Shown one piece after another: positions 44,349 through 55,759 of a DNA stretch of 64,000 nt. Made by a program: the position numbers and the translations under genes. Source of the DNA: Cycas panzhihuaensis (Eukaryota > Cycadophyta); contig CM041465.1 of the NCBI GenBank assembly GCA_023213395.1, forward strand, positions 16,554,001-16,618,000, given 5' to 3'. Under the pieces are notes generated by a model, which saw only the letters and a list, made by a program, of their open reading frames with translations, ran no database searches and had not been told where the DNA came from. How positions within the stretch are numbered: the stretch's first letter is position 1; the number at the start of each line of letters is the position of its first letter.

Positions 44349-45151
44349 AGGAGGTGTGGGTTTCAAGTTGGGACTGGACTAAACCGGAGTATTGGTGAGG
44401 TTTGGTTAGCCATACCATCGTGCCTCAATCAGGGATCATCCTGATAACCAACCAGGAAAACTGAAACTTTAATACAAGATTAAAATATACCTGATCCAAT
44501 ATCCATCATAGCCATGGGTATGCACGTACCACTCTTTAGAGGGGGTATATAGCTGCTCATCGGTGAAGTGGGTGAGGATTGGGAGTACCTGGGCTCCGTT
44601 GTGACTTGGATTTCATCACCAAGCACGATTGCAGGTATCACGGGTGAAGGCCAAATTAATTCTACTAGAAGCCTAGGCATCCCTTCAACAACCTCAACTA
44701 CACGTTGGACACAAGTTAGAGGTTATTGGGTTGATTACGCATCCTACATTCGAGTTTCAAGTTGTGTAAACCCAATGATGTCAACTTCTACATTGGCCTC
44801 TGATCTTGTATATTGATCACTTACTTATTTGTAAAAAGTGATCCATAGTGTAATCACAATTATAGTGCTTCTCATATTCCTCTTTGCGTCGGTTAATATT
44901 TGCCACAAGTGTTAGTGGCCAATTTTTATCATAGTGCTTCTCATATTCCTGCTGTGTTAGGTTAATATTTGTCACAAGTGATGGTGACTTTTCTCTAAGT
45001 TGCTCCCTTCATCTTTGAGCAACCATTCTAACTTCTTCTTCCTTCTTCTACACCACTTCATTACATTTCCCATTTGTAAATAGTGATCGGTCATTTATTG
45101 CCATCACTTTTATAGTCCCTTGTTCATTTCTTCCCTTCTAAAAAAGACACA
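44349..45151 (+). other. Copia-A leader, distal part
   Basis: Non-coding sequence before gag. It contains two near-copies of tagtgcttctcatattcc...ggttaatatttgccacaagtg about 60 bp apart (44870-44990). No domain seen. Confidence 0.55.
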
Positions 45152-46240
45152 ATGTCTTCACAGTTCAAGCAAAATGTGAACTGCATTGTAAAAGGGAAAA
45201 AAAATTGGGACATGTGGTTCACTGGTGTCAGAAATGCTAAAAAGTATGAAGGTCTATGGAGAGATCACTTACAACCTACACCACCTATTGTAGCTACAGC
45301 TACCACAACTGCTTCAGCAGGAGGTGCTCCAATTTCTCCTACTAAAGCTGTAGCTAAACGCCAATGGGAACTTGATGATGATAAAATCCGTGCACGGATA
45401 CTGCTTGTCACTGATTATTCCCTGCATAATCTCATTGATGAAAGTACATAATCTGACATGGAAAGTTCTTGAAGTTCTTAAGAAGAACTTTGACACTAAA
45501 TCGAGACTTAGAATTTGTTCACTTAGTCTTTGAAGATGAACAAATTGAAAATGCAGAAAGGACATGCAAGTGAGACAATCAATCTCCTTCGTCCAATCAA
45601 GCAAGCCATTGATAAAGATTTTAAAACTCAATGCATTACATGGGCTTTCTTGATTCAGTCATGTCTCCATATCCCAGATTATAAAAATCTATTGGGGAGT
45701 CTTTAATCCAATGGAACTTTGAAGACCCTAAACTTTGAGGATCTTGCTGATAAGTTCATTGAATTTAATAAGACCTTTGATACCAACTTTGCCACTACAT
45801 CAGATCCAATTGATGTTGCTTTTGAAGTGGAAGAAGATCTTTGTTACACCAAAAATTAAGGTCAATACTCTCGTAGAGGTGGTAATTACTGTGGAAGAGG
45901 AAGAGGTAGACAACAAGGACAACGTCCTCTTACTCAACAGGCTCCTCAATTCCAAAAAAAATAGTCTCAAGGCCAAGGCCAAAATAATCAACCTGGACCT
46001 ACATCCAGTAATCAGAGATAATCCAGCTAGCCCAATATTTGGACTAGAAATCAAATAATCATGTGCTAAATGTGTAATAGAAGAGGACATTATGCCAAAA
46101 ATTGCAGAACTGCCACCAACAAACCACCAAGTTATCAACAGTGCCATGGTGCACATAATATTGATAATACTTATTTTGAAGATGCTTTTGGTGGAACACA
46201 ATTTGCTCATGCACACCTTTAAAGAACTGGGACTACTTTA
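45152..46240 (+). pseudogene. gag: Copia-A copy 1 gag
   Basis: ATG at 45152 (MSSQFKQNVNCIVKGKKNW) opens a 99-codon frame with the N-terminal gag block KKNWDMWFTGVRNAKKYEGL. Frameshifts follow: the UBN2-type part (KMNKLKMQKGHASETINLL, IKQAIDKDFKTQ) is at 45530-45650, and a Gln/Arg-rich stretch at 45880-45960. The zinc knuckle at 46064-46105 is C-x2-C-x4-H-x4-C in layout, but its second position is TAA (46067-46069) where copy 2 has Gln. Confidence 0.82.
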
Positions 46241-46299
46241 TCAAATGTTATTGATATATCCACTAAGTATATTGAGGCTCATTGTGGCTTTGCTTATTC

Positions 46300-46712
46300 A
46301 CTTTTGCCTTCACCACTTGGAGTTGCAAATAGTGTTACCTCAAATACTTCATCGTGGATCATGGATATTGGAGCAACACAACACATGACTTGCCATCGCC
46401 AGTTCTTTCAAGATTTTGACTCTGAAGTTTGTGGTGTTGTACACATGGATGACAAATCATCTCAGCCAGTCGAAGGACTTGGGCTGTTTGCACGAAACTC
46501 CTGTGCCTTCCAGTTTTACACTTGTTGATGTTTTATATATTCCTGCTCTAAAGCGAATCGCTCTCCTATCCACCCTTGTCTCTCATGGATTTGATCTGAG
46601 TGTAACTGTAAATAATCAAACTCTTTGTGTCATTCACCCTCCTTCAAATCTTTGTGGTTATGACGAATTCTTGATGGTAAGCGTTTTGCCTAAGCGGCTC
46701 ACCATCCTGTAA
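46300..46712 (+). pseudogene. pol: Copia-A copy 1 protease
   Basis: SSWIMDIGATQHMTCH near 46345-46395 is the active-site block; copia proteases usually read D-S-G-A-T, so Ser is replaced by Ile. The frame shifts near 46480, and DVLYIPALKRIALLSTLVSHGFDLS continues in the 46416-46712 frame. Probably inactive. Confidence 0.78.
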
Positions 46713-46767
46713 AGCCCAGTATGTTGATGATGAATTTGTTTTTAGCACAACCCTGACTCCTCAAAAG

Positions 46768-47275
46768 TTGTCCCAAGTAGCTCTATGGCATGCTCATATG
46801 GGCCATATCAAAATTGATCGCTTAAGAGAACTACAAGACACTCTTCCTGGTTTGCCTAAGTTCCCCTCTAAGCCCTTTAAATGTGAAGCATGTATTATTG
46901 CTAAATCTCAAAGACAACCCTTTCCTCATTGTCAGTGGAAATCTAGCCAACCTTTTGACTTGTACACTTAGATATATGCGGTCCTATGCCCATCCCTTCT
47001 ATCAAGCAGTGGTACTATATTACTTTCATTGATGATTTTACCAAGAAAGTATGGGTTGCTTTTCTTGCAAAGAAAGATGAAGCTTTTTCTATGTTTCAAG
47101 CTTTTAAGGGCCGCGTGGAAAATGAATCTGGATTCAAGATCAAAATACTCAGGACTGACAATGGTGGTGAGTACACATCCAATGAGTTTGAATCGTACCT
47201 ATGTCAACATGGAATCAAACATCAGACCACTATTGCAAGTACACCCCAGAGATGTTATCTTTGCAGAGACTGAAG
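46768..47275 (+). pseudogene. pol: Copia-A copy 1 integrase, core deleted
   Basis: The zinc finger is in 46768-46971: WHAHMGH and FKCEACIIAKSQRQPF. The first catalytic region is shifted near 46970. FIDDFTKKVWVAFLAKK and ILRTDNGGEYTS (Asp near 47157) are intact. After IKHQTTIASTP (about 47248) the sequence jumps directly to the RDVIFAETEDQL region. Copy 2 has about 345 bp more here, including the NRTIMNMARL block that carries the catalytic Glu side of the core. So copy 1 lost the third catalytic block by an internal deletion. Confidence 0.85.
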
Positions 47276-47849
47276 ATCAATTATTCAAACTTGATTCCAA
47301 GATGCCTTGATACCGATTTAATGACGCTACTGAATTTGATGTCCAGATTCCAAAATTTAGGGGGAGAGATGTTGAACAGTTGCTTAAAATCTTGGAATCT
47401 GACAATAGAGCCTCAGAGGATATAAGTTGTGACTCCAATCCAATGTGTACACATCCAGCACCATCATTTGTGAATAGCCAAGTTGACAAAGGCAAAGCCA
47501 TAGCAAAAGGATCATCTTCTCCAACATACATGGTGGCCCATCTTCTCCAGCATCGTCAACTTCCTCCGTGCTAAATATTTCACATGATCCTTTTCAAGAT
47601 CAAAACGAAGATCAAGAGGTTGTGGAAATGAAAACCTCATTCCCAACTCAAGGTTTTCGTGAAGCCTACCAGCTACACAAGGACATGCGACCAGATGAGG
47701 TAGGCAAAACTGGCACTAGAAGTGCCTATAGAGCAAGGATGCATGAATCACTTTCCGTTGAGCTTGAACCAGTAGAACTGCATCTTGCTCTTAATGAAGA
47801 GCCCCTAACATACTAAGAAGCTGTAAAGCATGCAGCTTGGAGAAATGCC
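47276..47849 (+). pseudogene. pol: Copia-A copy 1 integrase-RT linker
   Basis: A Ser/Pro-rich linker in changing frames: SNPMCTHPAPSFVNSQVDKG, then LNISHDPFQDQNEDQEVVEM and FREAYQLHKDMRPDEVGK (47568-47816), ending in a TAA just before RT. Copy 2 has the same blocks. Confidence 0.7.
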
Positions 47850-48680
47850 ATGAATGAAGAGTATCAATCTCTTATTAAGAATGGTACATGGGAGCTTGCT
47901 AATCTACCACTTGGAAGAAAGGTAGTTCAAAATAAATGGGTGTTCAAAAACAAGTATAGATCAGATGGCACCCTAGAAAAACACAAGGCGAGGTTGGTAG
48001 CAAAAGGATTCACGCAAAGGGAAGGCATTGACTACACTGAAATCTTTGATCCTACAACCAAGTGGCCTCAATCGAACTCTTATAGCCTTGGGCGCTCAGC
48101 GAGGTTGGAAAATCCACCAACTTGATGTTAAGTCCACATTTCTCAATGGGGACCTTAAAGAAGAAATTTACATGGCTCAGCCAGAAGGATCTGAGATTAA
48201 TGATCGGGGAGCATAAAGTTTGTAGGCTCAAAAAGTCCTTATGCGGCCTAAAGCAAGCCCCTCGTGCTTAGTTTACCAAGTTGTGCGAAAGAATGAGGCA
48301 ACTTGGATATGAGGTTTGTGACTATCAAGATATTGATGCAACATTATTCATCAAGCACCAAAATGATAAAGTTACTTACCTCTTAATCTTTATGGATGAC
48401 ATGCTCATAACGGGGAATAGTGAGCAGTGTCGGCCGGTGAAGAAGGACCTTGCTAAAACTTTTGAATTGTCTAACCTCGGGTTGATGAAATATTACTTGG
48501 GAATTGAAGTAACTCAAAAAGATGGCAAAATCTTTCTCTCCCAAGAAAAATATATCAATGATCTTCTGACAAAGTTTCAGTTGGAAGGTGCTCAACCAGT
48601 GGATACACCTATGGAGCCTAATATTAAGCTCTCGATTGATGGTGACAATAGGGAGGCGGATGCAACACTCTGAGGCAACT
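47850..48680 (+). pseudogene. pol: Copia-A copy 1 reverse transcriptase
   Basis: Copia RT blocks: MNEEYQSLIKNGTWEL, VVQNKWVFKNKYRSDG, HKARLVAKGFTQ, then with a shift WKIHQLDVKSTFLNGDLKEE, and RQLGYEVCDYQDIDATLFIK. The catalytic IFMDDMLITGN has its Asp pair at 48395-48400 (the family usually has Y-V-D-D). LMKYYLGIEV and DTPMEPNIKLS follow. Two frameshifts and stops near 48214-48260 disable it. Confidence 0.88.
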
Positions 48681-49334
48681 TGTAGGTAGTCTCACCTATA
48701 CTACCAACACAAGGCGGATATTGCACACTCTGTCGTATTCTTGCAAGATTCATGACAAATCCTAAGCGTAATCATTGGCAAGTTATGTCTGAGTGTTGAG
48801 GTACCTAAAGATGACTAGCAAATATGGTCTGTTGTATGAACCCAATGCAGAATTTCAACTTTATGCATACATAGACTCAGACTTTGCCAGAGATAAAGAC
48901 ACAGGAAGATCTACGTCTGGGTACGTAACATTTCTTGGAACAGCACCAATATCATAGAGATCCAGACGATAGAAGATAGTTGCAGACTCAACTGCTAAAG
49001 CTAAGTACATTGCTGCTTCTGAGATAAGCAAGGAGGTGATATGGCTTAGAAAATTGTTGAATACATTAATGCCACCCAAACAAGTTCTACTAGCTTACAT
49101 GTAGATAATCAATCTACAATCCAGATGGCTAAAAATCCTATATTTCATGATCATACTAAACATATAAGTACAAAAGTCCACAGGATTAGAGAACTAGTTC
49201 ATGATGGCACAATTCAATTGGAGTACTGCCCCACAGCAGATCAGGTGGCCGATATCTTCACCAAACCACTGAAGAGGGTGAAGTTTAAACATTTTCGAAA
49301 GCAACTCAGCCTTAGGGCCTCCATCTCTGACTGA
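48681..49334 (+). pseudogene. pol: Copia-A copy 1 RNase H
   Basis: Fragments of copia RNase H in several frames. The last frame (49125-49334) ends the polyprotein: STKVHRIRELVHDGTIQLEY, ADQVADIFTKPLKRVKFKHF, TGA after RASISD. The N-terminal half is strongly frameshifted. Confidence 0.75.
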
Positions 49335-49756
49335 TTAAAGGAGATGACAATAGGACCATCATACTCTGTCTCCTTCGTGAAAACCCCTTGTGGGCGCGGA
49401 AGGACAAGAGTAAGTCTTTGCTCTATCCCATTCATGAAAACCCCATGTGGGCACGAAAGGATAAGGGTTGTATCATTTTGGAAAATTGAAACCTGTGAAA
49501 ACCCGAAAGGGCATGGGGGATGACCAAATGGTATATGGAGACTTAGTAGATTTCAACTACAAAATTTATTGTACTCATTGGCTATCTGGCTATATTTAAA
49601 GAGCTGCCTGAGCCAGGTTAGTAGATTAGAAAATTTATGGGTTTTCTTCCCCATGAGGGTTTCCCACAAAAGTATCATACTAGTTTGCTTTGTAAGAGGC
49701 TCAAATGAAGACCTCATAGGATAGAATAAAATAGAATGAAATGACCTTCTACCATT
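49335..49756 (+). other. Copia-A 3' non-coding region with short direct repeats
   Basis: Three imperfect copies of a (g)tgaaaacccc...gggc(a/g)cg-aagga unit start near 49377, 49434 and 49495. The rest holds no ORF. The same layout is seen in copy 2. Confidence 0.6.
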
Positions 49757-49767
49757 AAAGGGGAGAT
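49757..49767 (+). other. Copia-A copy 1 polypurine tract
   Basis: aaaggggagat lies directly before TGAAAAGGG of the 3' LTR. Confidence 0.88.
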
Positions 49768-50063
49768 TGAAAAGGGTTAATGACATAAGGTCATTACATT
49801 AGTTGATTATTTGAAAAAGGGACTTAAGTGAACTTTAAATTAGATCACTTAAGTGAAATGCACTTTCATGTGCATTATGTGTAATTTCATTTCACCTAAC
49901 TCAAATGCTCCCTCTCTCAATATAAAAGTAAAGCTCAATGGAGGAGATTCATTCTTACCTCCCCATTTTGTGAGAGCTACTTTCTTTCTCTCAAGTTTCT
50001 CTTGCTCCCATGTTTGCCTTTGTGTTTAGTGCATGGAGATGAAGGATAGATCCACTCTTTTCA
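49768..50063 (+). repeat. Copia-A copy 1 3' LTR
   Basis: A 296-bp LTR with TATA box tataaaag at 49921-49928, about 45 bp after the pyrimidine-rich block ctccctctctcaa has begun. Followed by TSD cctca. Confidence 0.95.
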
Positions 50064-50619
50064 CCTCATGACCATTAGCCCATAAAACTAAACCACATTA
50101 CAACAAAAACAATAAACTTAAACACCACTTCTGCTCTTCTTGCAACCTAAGAAGGGTCTAGAACTTAGTTGTAAGTAGATGGTTGCTACACTCTCTTCTA
50201 ATTCCAAAATTAACCCAAAATCCTAACCCCTAAAGGTAATCCTTTAGGACATAAGCAAACCATCCCAAACCATTTTTCCATCATCTCATTCCATTACTTT
50301 AGCCTCCTTTCCCAAAAGGAGCTTTGCTTTCTCTTTCATTTCCTTTCTAAAGGAAAACCTCTTATCTCTTCCTTTCCTCCTTAGGATAGGAGAGCTTTGC
50401 TTATTCTACTTAGTAACCCAAGGATGCTAGTCCTTCTTATTCTCTTCATCATTTCTAACCCTTCAAAGTAGAAAGAGGTTATGTATTGTTGTATTCCTTG
50501 AATCCTATATTTTAACATATGGATGCCCTTTAAGGGTGACCTTGACCTACCTTACACCTCTAGGCCTTACATCTAGTCAAAGCATAATAGATCCATATAC
50601 CCTTGTAAATGTGATTCTA
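50064..50619 (+). repeat. Tat-2 3' LTR, second piece
   Basis: After the right TSD copy of copia-A copy 1 (50064-50068) the LTR resumes. It matches 31823-32379 and ends GTGATTCTA; the final CA is mutated to TA. gagaa (TSD) and then copia-B gag follow. Confidence 0.82.
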
Positions 50620-50624
50620 GAGAA

Positions 50625-51053
50625 TAACTTTAAATATCCTCCATGAAGGGTATAACATTTTTATTACCAACATGTACCTAAGAGAGAGATCATAACCTTT
50701 AATATTTGAAGAGTTACTTGGACTTCTCTTACATGAAGAATAATACATGAGTGGATATATATTGGTAGTAGTAGTAGAATGGTATTGATCTCTTAATTTA
50801 AGAAGAAATTACAATTGGATGCTCCTAAAGAAGATCAAATGTTCTCTCCTAGCATAAGTAAATCCAAAGGGAAGAAGGATATTATGTGTGGTTGTGATAA
50901 AAAGATTGGTCACTTTAATAAAAACTATTGGAAGAAAAAAGAAGATAAAAAGAAGAAGGGTATTAGTAAAACCATAGCTCTACTTGTCGATGATGAAAAA
51001 ATCTTTAAGTTTAGTATTATTTTTGGCACTCAAGTACCTGGTACATTGATTTA
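50625..51053 (+). pseudogene. gag: Copia-B gag, 3' part with zinc knuckle
   Basis: In phase with 29174 when the TSD is ignored: TLNILHEGYNIFITNMYL, FEELLGLLLHEE. The knuckle at 50890-50940 is C-x2-C-x4-H-x4-Y, from CGCDKKIGHFNKNYWKKK, so the last Cys is replaced by Tyr. A Lys-rich tail follows. The frame 50815-51054 begins inside gag. Confidence 0.72.
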
Positions 51054-52063
51054 GGATCCTCAAACCATATCACCTTTCATAAGGAATGGTTTAAGAAACT
51101 TAAAGGAGCAAATAGTTTGATCGTAATTCTTGGTTATGATAGCCGACATAGCATAATAAGCAAAGGTACAATTATTCTTAGGTAATCTTATAATAAGATA
51201 AACATCTATGATGTGTTGTACATACCATCTTTTAAATATAAATTATTCTCTATAAGCTACATAACTAAACTAAATTTGAAATTAGATTTTGATATTGTTA
51301 AGAGTATCATCAAAGATAACAATTTTATAATTACTCAAGGATTTCAAGAGAATGGCTTATAAATCCTTTGGCTCATTTTAGAATAGTTTTATTATAACTT
51401 CATCTGATATATTATAGTGTGATTATTTTGGTCATTTAAACTATCACAACCTTTATTTATTGAATAATCTAAAGATGGTATATGATCTTTATTTAGTTCA
51501 AGAAAACACTAAAATCTATAGTATTTATGCATTAAGAAAATAGTATAGAAAAAAATTATCAAATCTACTTAGTGAGTAAAAGACAAATTGGAATTGGTAC
51601 ACTCTGATTTATGTGAATTGATCATACTAGTTTCATTTAGAGGAGTGAGATACTTCATGATCTTCATCAATTACTTAACTAGGAAGCCTTGGAATTATCT
51701 TATAAAAATTAAGTTAGAAGCATTTACAAAGTTTAAGTAATTTATAGCTAAGGTAGAAAATTTTTTCAAAAAGAAAATCAAAATCATAAAAAGTAATAAT
51801 AGATGCAAATATCTATCTTTCGATTTTATTACTTTTTATAAGAACCATAGCACCAAATGGCAATTAATGACATCTTATATACCATATCAAAATGGCATAG
51901 TTAAAATAAAGAATGATACCATTATTGAAATGGCAACATATATGCTTAAGGCCAAAAATGTGCCTAATGGTTTATGGCCTAAAGTAATGAATATAGCCCT
52001 ATATACTTTGAATAAAATTCCTATAATAGTTATTTGAAATATGACACCTAAAGAAGCTTATAC
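51054..52063 (+). pseudogene. pol: Copia-B protease and integrase, 5' part
   Basis: The protease block reads YIDLGSSNHITFHKEWF (51040-51090), with Leu in the Ser position of D-S-G. Integrase: YLTRKPWNYL core start; the second catalytic region reads IKSNNRCKY near 51785-51800, Asn for Asp; the third reads QNGIVKIKNDTIIEMA near 51888-51925, Lys for Glu. Both changes are G to A on the coding strand. The sequence is cut at KEAY by copia-A copy 2 (TSD tatac). Confidence 0.72.
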
Positions 52064-52361
52064 TGAAAAGAGTGGATATATCCTTCATCTCCATGCACTA
52101 AACACAAAGGCAAACATGGGAGCAAGAGAGACTTGAGAGAAAGAAAGTAGCTCTCACAAAATGGGGAGGTAAAGAATGAATCTCCTCCATTGAGCTTTAC
52201 TTTTATATTGAGAGAGGGAGCATTTGGGTTAGGTGAAATGAAATTACACATAATGCACATGAAAGTGCATTTCACTTAAGTGATCTAATTTAAAGTTCAC
52301 TTAAGACCCTTTTTCGAAATAATCAACTAATGTAATGACCTTATGTCATTAACCCTTTTCA
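52064..52361 (-). repeat. Copia-A copy 2 3' LTR
   Basis: A 298-bp LTR; the minus-strand TATA box is cttttata at 52200-52207 on the plus strand. The polypurine tract (plus strand atctccccctt) follows at 52362-52372. Confidence 0.95.
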
Positions 52362-52740
52362 ATCTCCCCCTTAATGGTAGAAGGTCATTTCATTCTATTT
52401 TATTCTATCCTATGAGGTCTTCATTTGAGCCTCTTACAAAGCAAACTAGTATGATACTTTTATGGGAAACCCTCATGGGGAAGAAAACCCACAAATTTTC
52501 TAATCTACTAACTTGGCTCGAGCTCTTTAAATGTAGCCGGATAGCCAATCAAGACAATAAATTTTGTAGCTGAAATCTACTGAGTCTCCATATACCATTT
52601 GGTCATCCCCCATGCTCTTTTGGGTTTTCACAGGTTCCGATTTTCCAAAATGATACAACCCTTATCCTTTCGCTACCACATGGGGTTTTCACGAATGGGA
52701 TAGGCGAGACTTACTCTTGTCCTTGGCCCACAAGGGGTTT

Positions 52741-53340
52741 TCACGAATGAGGACAGAGTATGATGGTCCTATTGTCATCTCCTTCAATCGATCGAGATGG
52801 AGGCCCTAAATTTGAGTTACTTTCGGGCTCAAACTTCACCCTCTTGGTGGTTTGGTGAAGATATCGGCCACTTGATCTGGCGTGGGCGGTACTCAATTGA
52901 ATTGTGCCATCATGAACTAGTTCTCTAATCACGTGGACTTTTGTACTTATATGTTTGTACGATCATGAAATACAGGATTTTTAGCCATCTGGATTGTAGA
53001 TTGATTATCTACATGTAAGCTAGTAGAACTTGTTTGGGTGGCATTTAATGTATTCAACAATTTTCTAAGCCATATCACCTCTTTGCTTGTCTCATAAGCG
53101 GAATGTACTCGGCTTGATTGAGTCTGTAACTATCTTTTACAATTTGGATCTCCATGATATTGGTCTTTGTTCAAGAAATGTTACGCACTGCCACGTAGAT
53201 CTTCCGTGTCTTTATCTCCAAAGAAAGTGCGAGTCTGTATGCATAAAGTTTAAATTACGCATTGGGTTCATACAATGACCATATTTGCTAGTCGTCTTTA
53301 GGTACCTCAACACTCGTATTGCGACTTGCAATGATTACGC
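52741..53340 (-). pseudogene. pol: Copia-A copy 2 RNase H
   Basis: Matches copy 1 48681-49334 in reverse, with frame changes. The terminal part (52932-52741) reads IRELVHDGTIQL, then goes out of frame relative to copy 1. Not functional. Confidence 0.68.
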
Positions 53341-54250
53341 TTAGGATTTGTCATGAATCTTGCAAGAATCTTGAAGCAGTGCAATATCTGGCCTTGTGTT
53401 GGTAGTATAGATGAGACTACCTACAAGTTGCACGTAGAGTGTTGCGTCTGCCTCCCTATTGTCACCATCAATCGAGAGCTTAATATTAGGCTCCATAGGT
53501 GTATCCAGTCGAGCACCTTCCAACCGAAACTTTGTCAGAAGATCGTTAATATATTTTTCTGGGGAGAGAAAGATTCTGCCATCCTTTTAAGTTACTTCAA
53601 TTCCCAAGTAATATTTCATCAACCCGAGGTCAGACAATTCAAAAGTTTTAGCAAGGTCCTTATTCACCGGCCGACACTGCTCACTATTCCTCGTTATGAG
53701 CATGTCATCCACAAAGATTAAGAGGTAAGTGACTTTATCATTTTGGCGCTTGATGAATAATGTTGCATCAAAATCTTGATAGTCACAAACCTCATATCCA
53801 AGTTGCCTCATTCTTTCAGACAACTTGGTAAACCAAGCACGAGGGCTTGCTTTAGGTCAGATAAGGACTTTTGAGCCTACAAACTTTATGCTCGATCAGT
53901 CAATCTCGTATCCTCGGGCCGAGCCATGTAAATTTCTTCTTTAAGGTCCCCATTGAGAAATGCGGTCTTAACATCGAGTTGGTGGATTTTCCAACCTGTT
54001 GAGCGACCAAGGCTATTAGAGTTCGATTGTAGGCCACTTGGTTGTAGGAGCAAAGATTTTAGTGTAGTCAATGCCTTCCTGCGTGAATCCTTTTGCTACC
54101 AACCTCGCCTTGTGTTTTTCTAGGGTGCCATCTGATCTATACTTGTTTTTGAACACCCATTTATTTTGAACTACCTTTCTTCCAAGTGGTAGATCAACAA
54201 GCTCCCATGTACCGTTCTTAATAAGAGATTGATACTCTTCATTCATGGCA
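53341..54250 (-). pseudogene. pol: Copia-A copy 2 reverse transcriptase
   Basis: MNEEYQSLIKNGTWELVDL and HKARLVAKGFTQ are in 54246-54016. WKIHQLDVKTAFLNGDLKEE is in 54071-53886. RQLGYEVCDYQDFDATLFIK with IFVDDMLITRN is in 53823-53587 (Asp pair near 53709-53704). DTPMEPNIKLSIDG is in 53523-53341. The V-D-D form here suggests copy 1 F-M-D-D is a later change. Frameshifts near 54040, 53880 and 53580. Confidence 0.86.
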
Positions 54251-54729
54251 TTTCTCCAAGCTGCATGCTTTACAGCTTCTTGGTACGTTAGGGGCTCTTC
54301 ATTAAGAGCAAGATGCGCTCACCGGTTCAAGCTCAACGGAAAGTGATTCATGCATCCTTGCTCTATGGGCACTTAGTGCCGCTTTGCCTACCTCATCGGG
54401 TCGCATGTCCTTGTGTAGCTGGTAGGCTTCACGAAAACCTCGAGTTGGGAATGAGGTTTTCATTTCCACAACCTCTTGGTCTTCGTTTTGATCCTGAAAA
54501 GGATCATGTGAAATATTTGGCACGGAGGAAGTTGACGATGCTGGAGAAGATGGGCCAGCCACAGATGTTGGAGAAGATGATCCTTCTGCTATGGCTTTGC
54601 CTTTGTCAACTTGGTCGCTCACAAAGATGGTCCGGATGTGTACACATTGGATTGGAGTCACAGCTTGTATCCTCCGAGGCTCTATTGTCAGATTCCAAGA
54701 TTTTAAGCATCTGTTCAGCATCTCCCCCC
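54251..54729 (-). pseudogene. pol: Copia-A copy 2 integrase-RT linker
   Basis: The single frame 54721-54302 includes DQVDKGKAIAEGSSSPTSVA, VPNISHDPFQDQNEDQEVVE and TRGFREAYQLHKDMRPDEV. It is better preserved than in copy 1. Confidence 0.7.
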
Positions 54730-55656
54730 CTAAATTTTGGAACTGACATCAAATTCGAGCATCATTAAATCGATATGAAGGTGTCTTGGAGTCAAGTCTG
54801 AGTAATTGATCTTCAGTCTCTGCAAAGATAACATCTCTAGTGATGATGATTTTGCGCTCTGAAGGTATAAAAACCTTGTATCCCTTTTTGTCCATAGGGT
54901 GTCCGACAAAGATGCCTTTGATGGCTCTATCTTGGAGCTTATTTCTATGTTCCTGCAAAATATGAGCATAACAAGTAGAGCCAAAAATTCAAGTGCGAGA
55001 TAGAGGGGTTTGTCCATACCACATTTCATGTGGAGAGGGGCCGAGCTTGGAGGACTAATGTGTTGATGCAATACATAGCGATCCGGATAGCCTCGGCCAA
55101 AGATAGATAGGGACATTCTTATATACCGATAGACGAGCCATATTCATGATGGTCCTGTTCATACGCCAAGAACTCCATTTTTTGGGGTGTACCGCAATGA
55201 TGGTCCGATGTTTGATTCCACGTTGGCGTAGGTGCGATTCAAACTCATTGGATGTGTACTCGCCACCATTGTCGATCCCGAGTATTTTGATCTTGAATCC
55301 GATTCATTTTCCACGCGCCTTGAAAGCTTGAAACATAGAAAAGCTTCATCTTTCTTTGCAAGAAAAGCAACCCATACTTTCTTGGTAAAATCATCAATGA
55401 AAGTAATATAGTACCACTACTTGATAGAAGGGATGGGCATAGGACCACATATATCCGAGTGTACAAGTCGCAAAGGTTGGGTAGATTTCCACCGACTATG
55501 AGGAAAGGGTTGTCTTTGAGATTTAGCAATAATACATGCTTCACATTTAAAGGGCTTGGAGGAACTTAGGCAAACCAGAAGAGTGTCTTGTCGTTCTCTT
55601 AAGCGATCAATTTTGATATGGCCCATACGAGCATGCCATAGAGTCGCTTGGGACAA
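54730..55656 (-). pseudogene. pol: Copia-A copy 2 integrase, fuller than copy 1
   Basis: Zinc finger: LWHARMGHIKIDRL and FKCEACIIAKSQRQPF (55656-55530). The core is in shifted frames to 55245. Then comes the segment absent from copy 1 (about 54837-55183), with NRTIMNMARLSVYKN and, in 54958-54749, KLQDRAIKGIFVGHPMDKKG and VIFAETEDQLL. The exact catalytic Glu codon cannot be read safely because of indels near 55170. Several frameshifts; inactive. Confidence 0.8.
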
Positions 55657-55759
55657 CTTTTGAGGAGTCGGGGTTATGGTAAAACAAATTCATCATCAAC
55701 ATAGTTGACTTGAGAGGATGTTGAGCCGGTTAGGCGGAAAAGTTTACCATCAAGAATTC

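Larger units (their letters stand above)
42827..50063 (+). mobile_element. Copia-A copy 1: Ty1/copia element
   Basis: 7237 bp, TGAAAAGG...CTCTTTTCA ends, 297/296-bp LTRs, TSD cctca at 42822-42826 and 50064-50068. Primer site next to the left LTR and purine tract next to the right one give plus orientation. The order protease, integrase, RT, RNase H is Ty1/copia. The leader is unusually long (2.0 kb). By eye the LTRs differ at four sites, so this is a recent insertion, into the right LTR of Tat-2. Frameshifts, stops and an integrase deletion make it defective. Confidence 0.94.
29175..50619 (+). mobile_element. Tat-2: decayed Tat-lineage Ty3/gypsy element
   Basis: The plus-strand relative of Tat-1: TGTTTCC LTR start, a matching primer site one base after the LTR, homologous gag, protease, RT, RNase H and integrase, and the same second RNase H. 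About 14.2 kb once the nested copia-A copy 1 (7.2 kb) is set aside. It is far more AT-rich than Tat-1, and the eight stop codons I compared sit at Gln or Trp codons of Tat-1. It lacks most of the integrase core and the antisense region, about 2.7 kb less than Tat-1. Confidence 0.88.
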
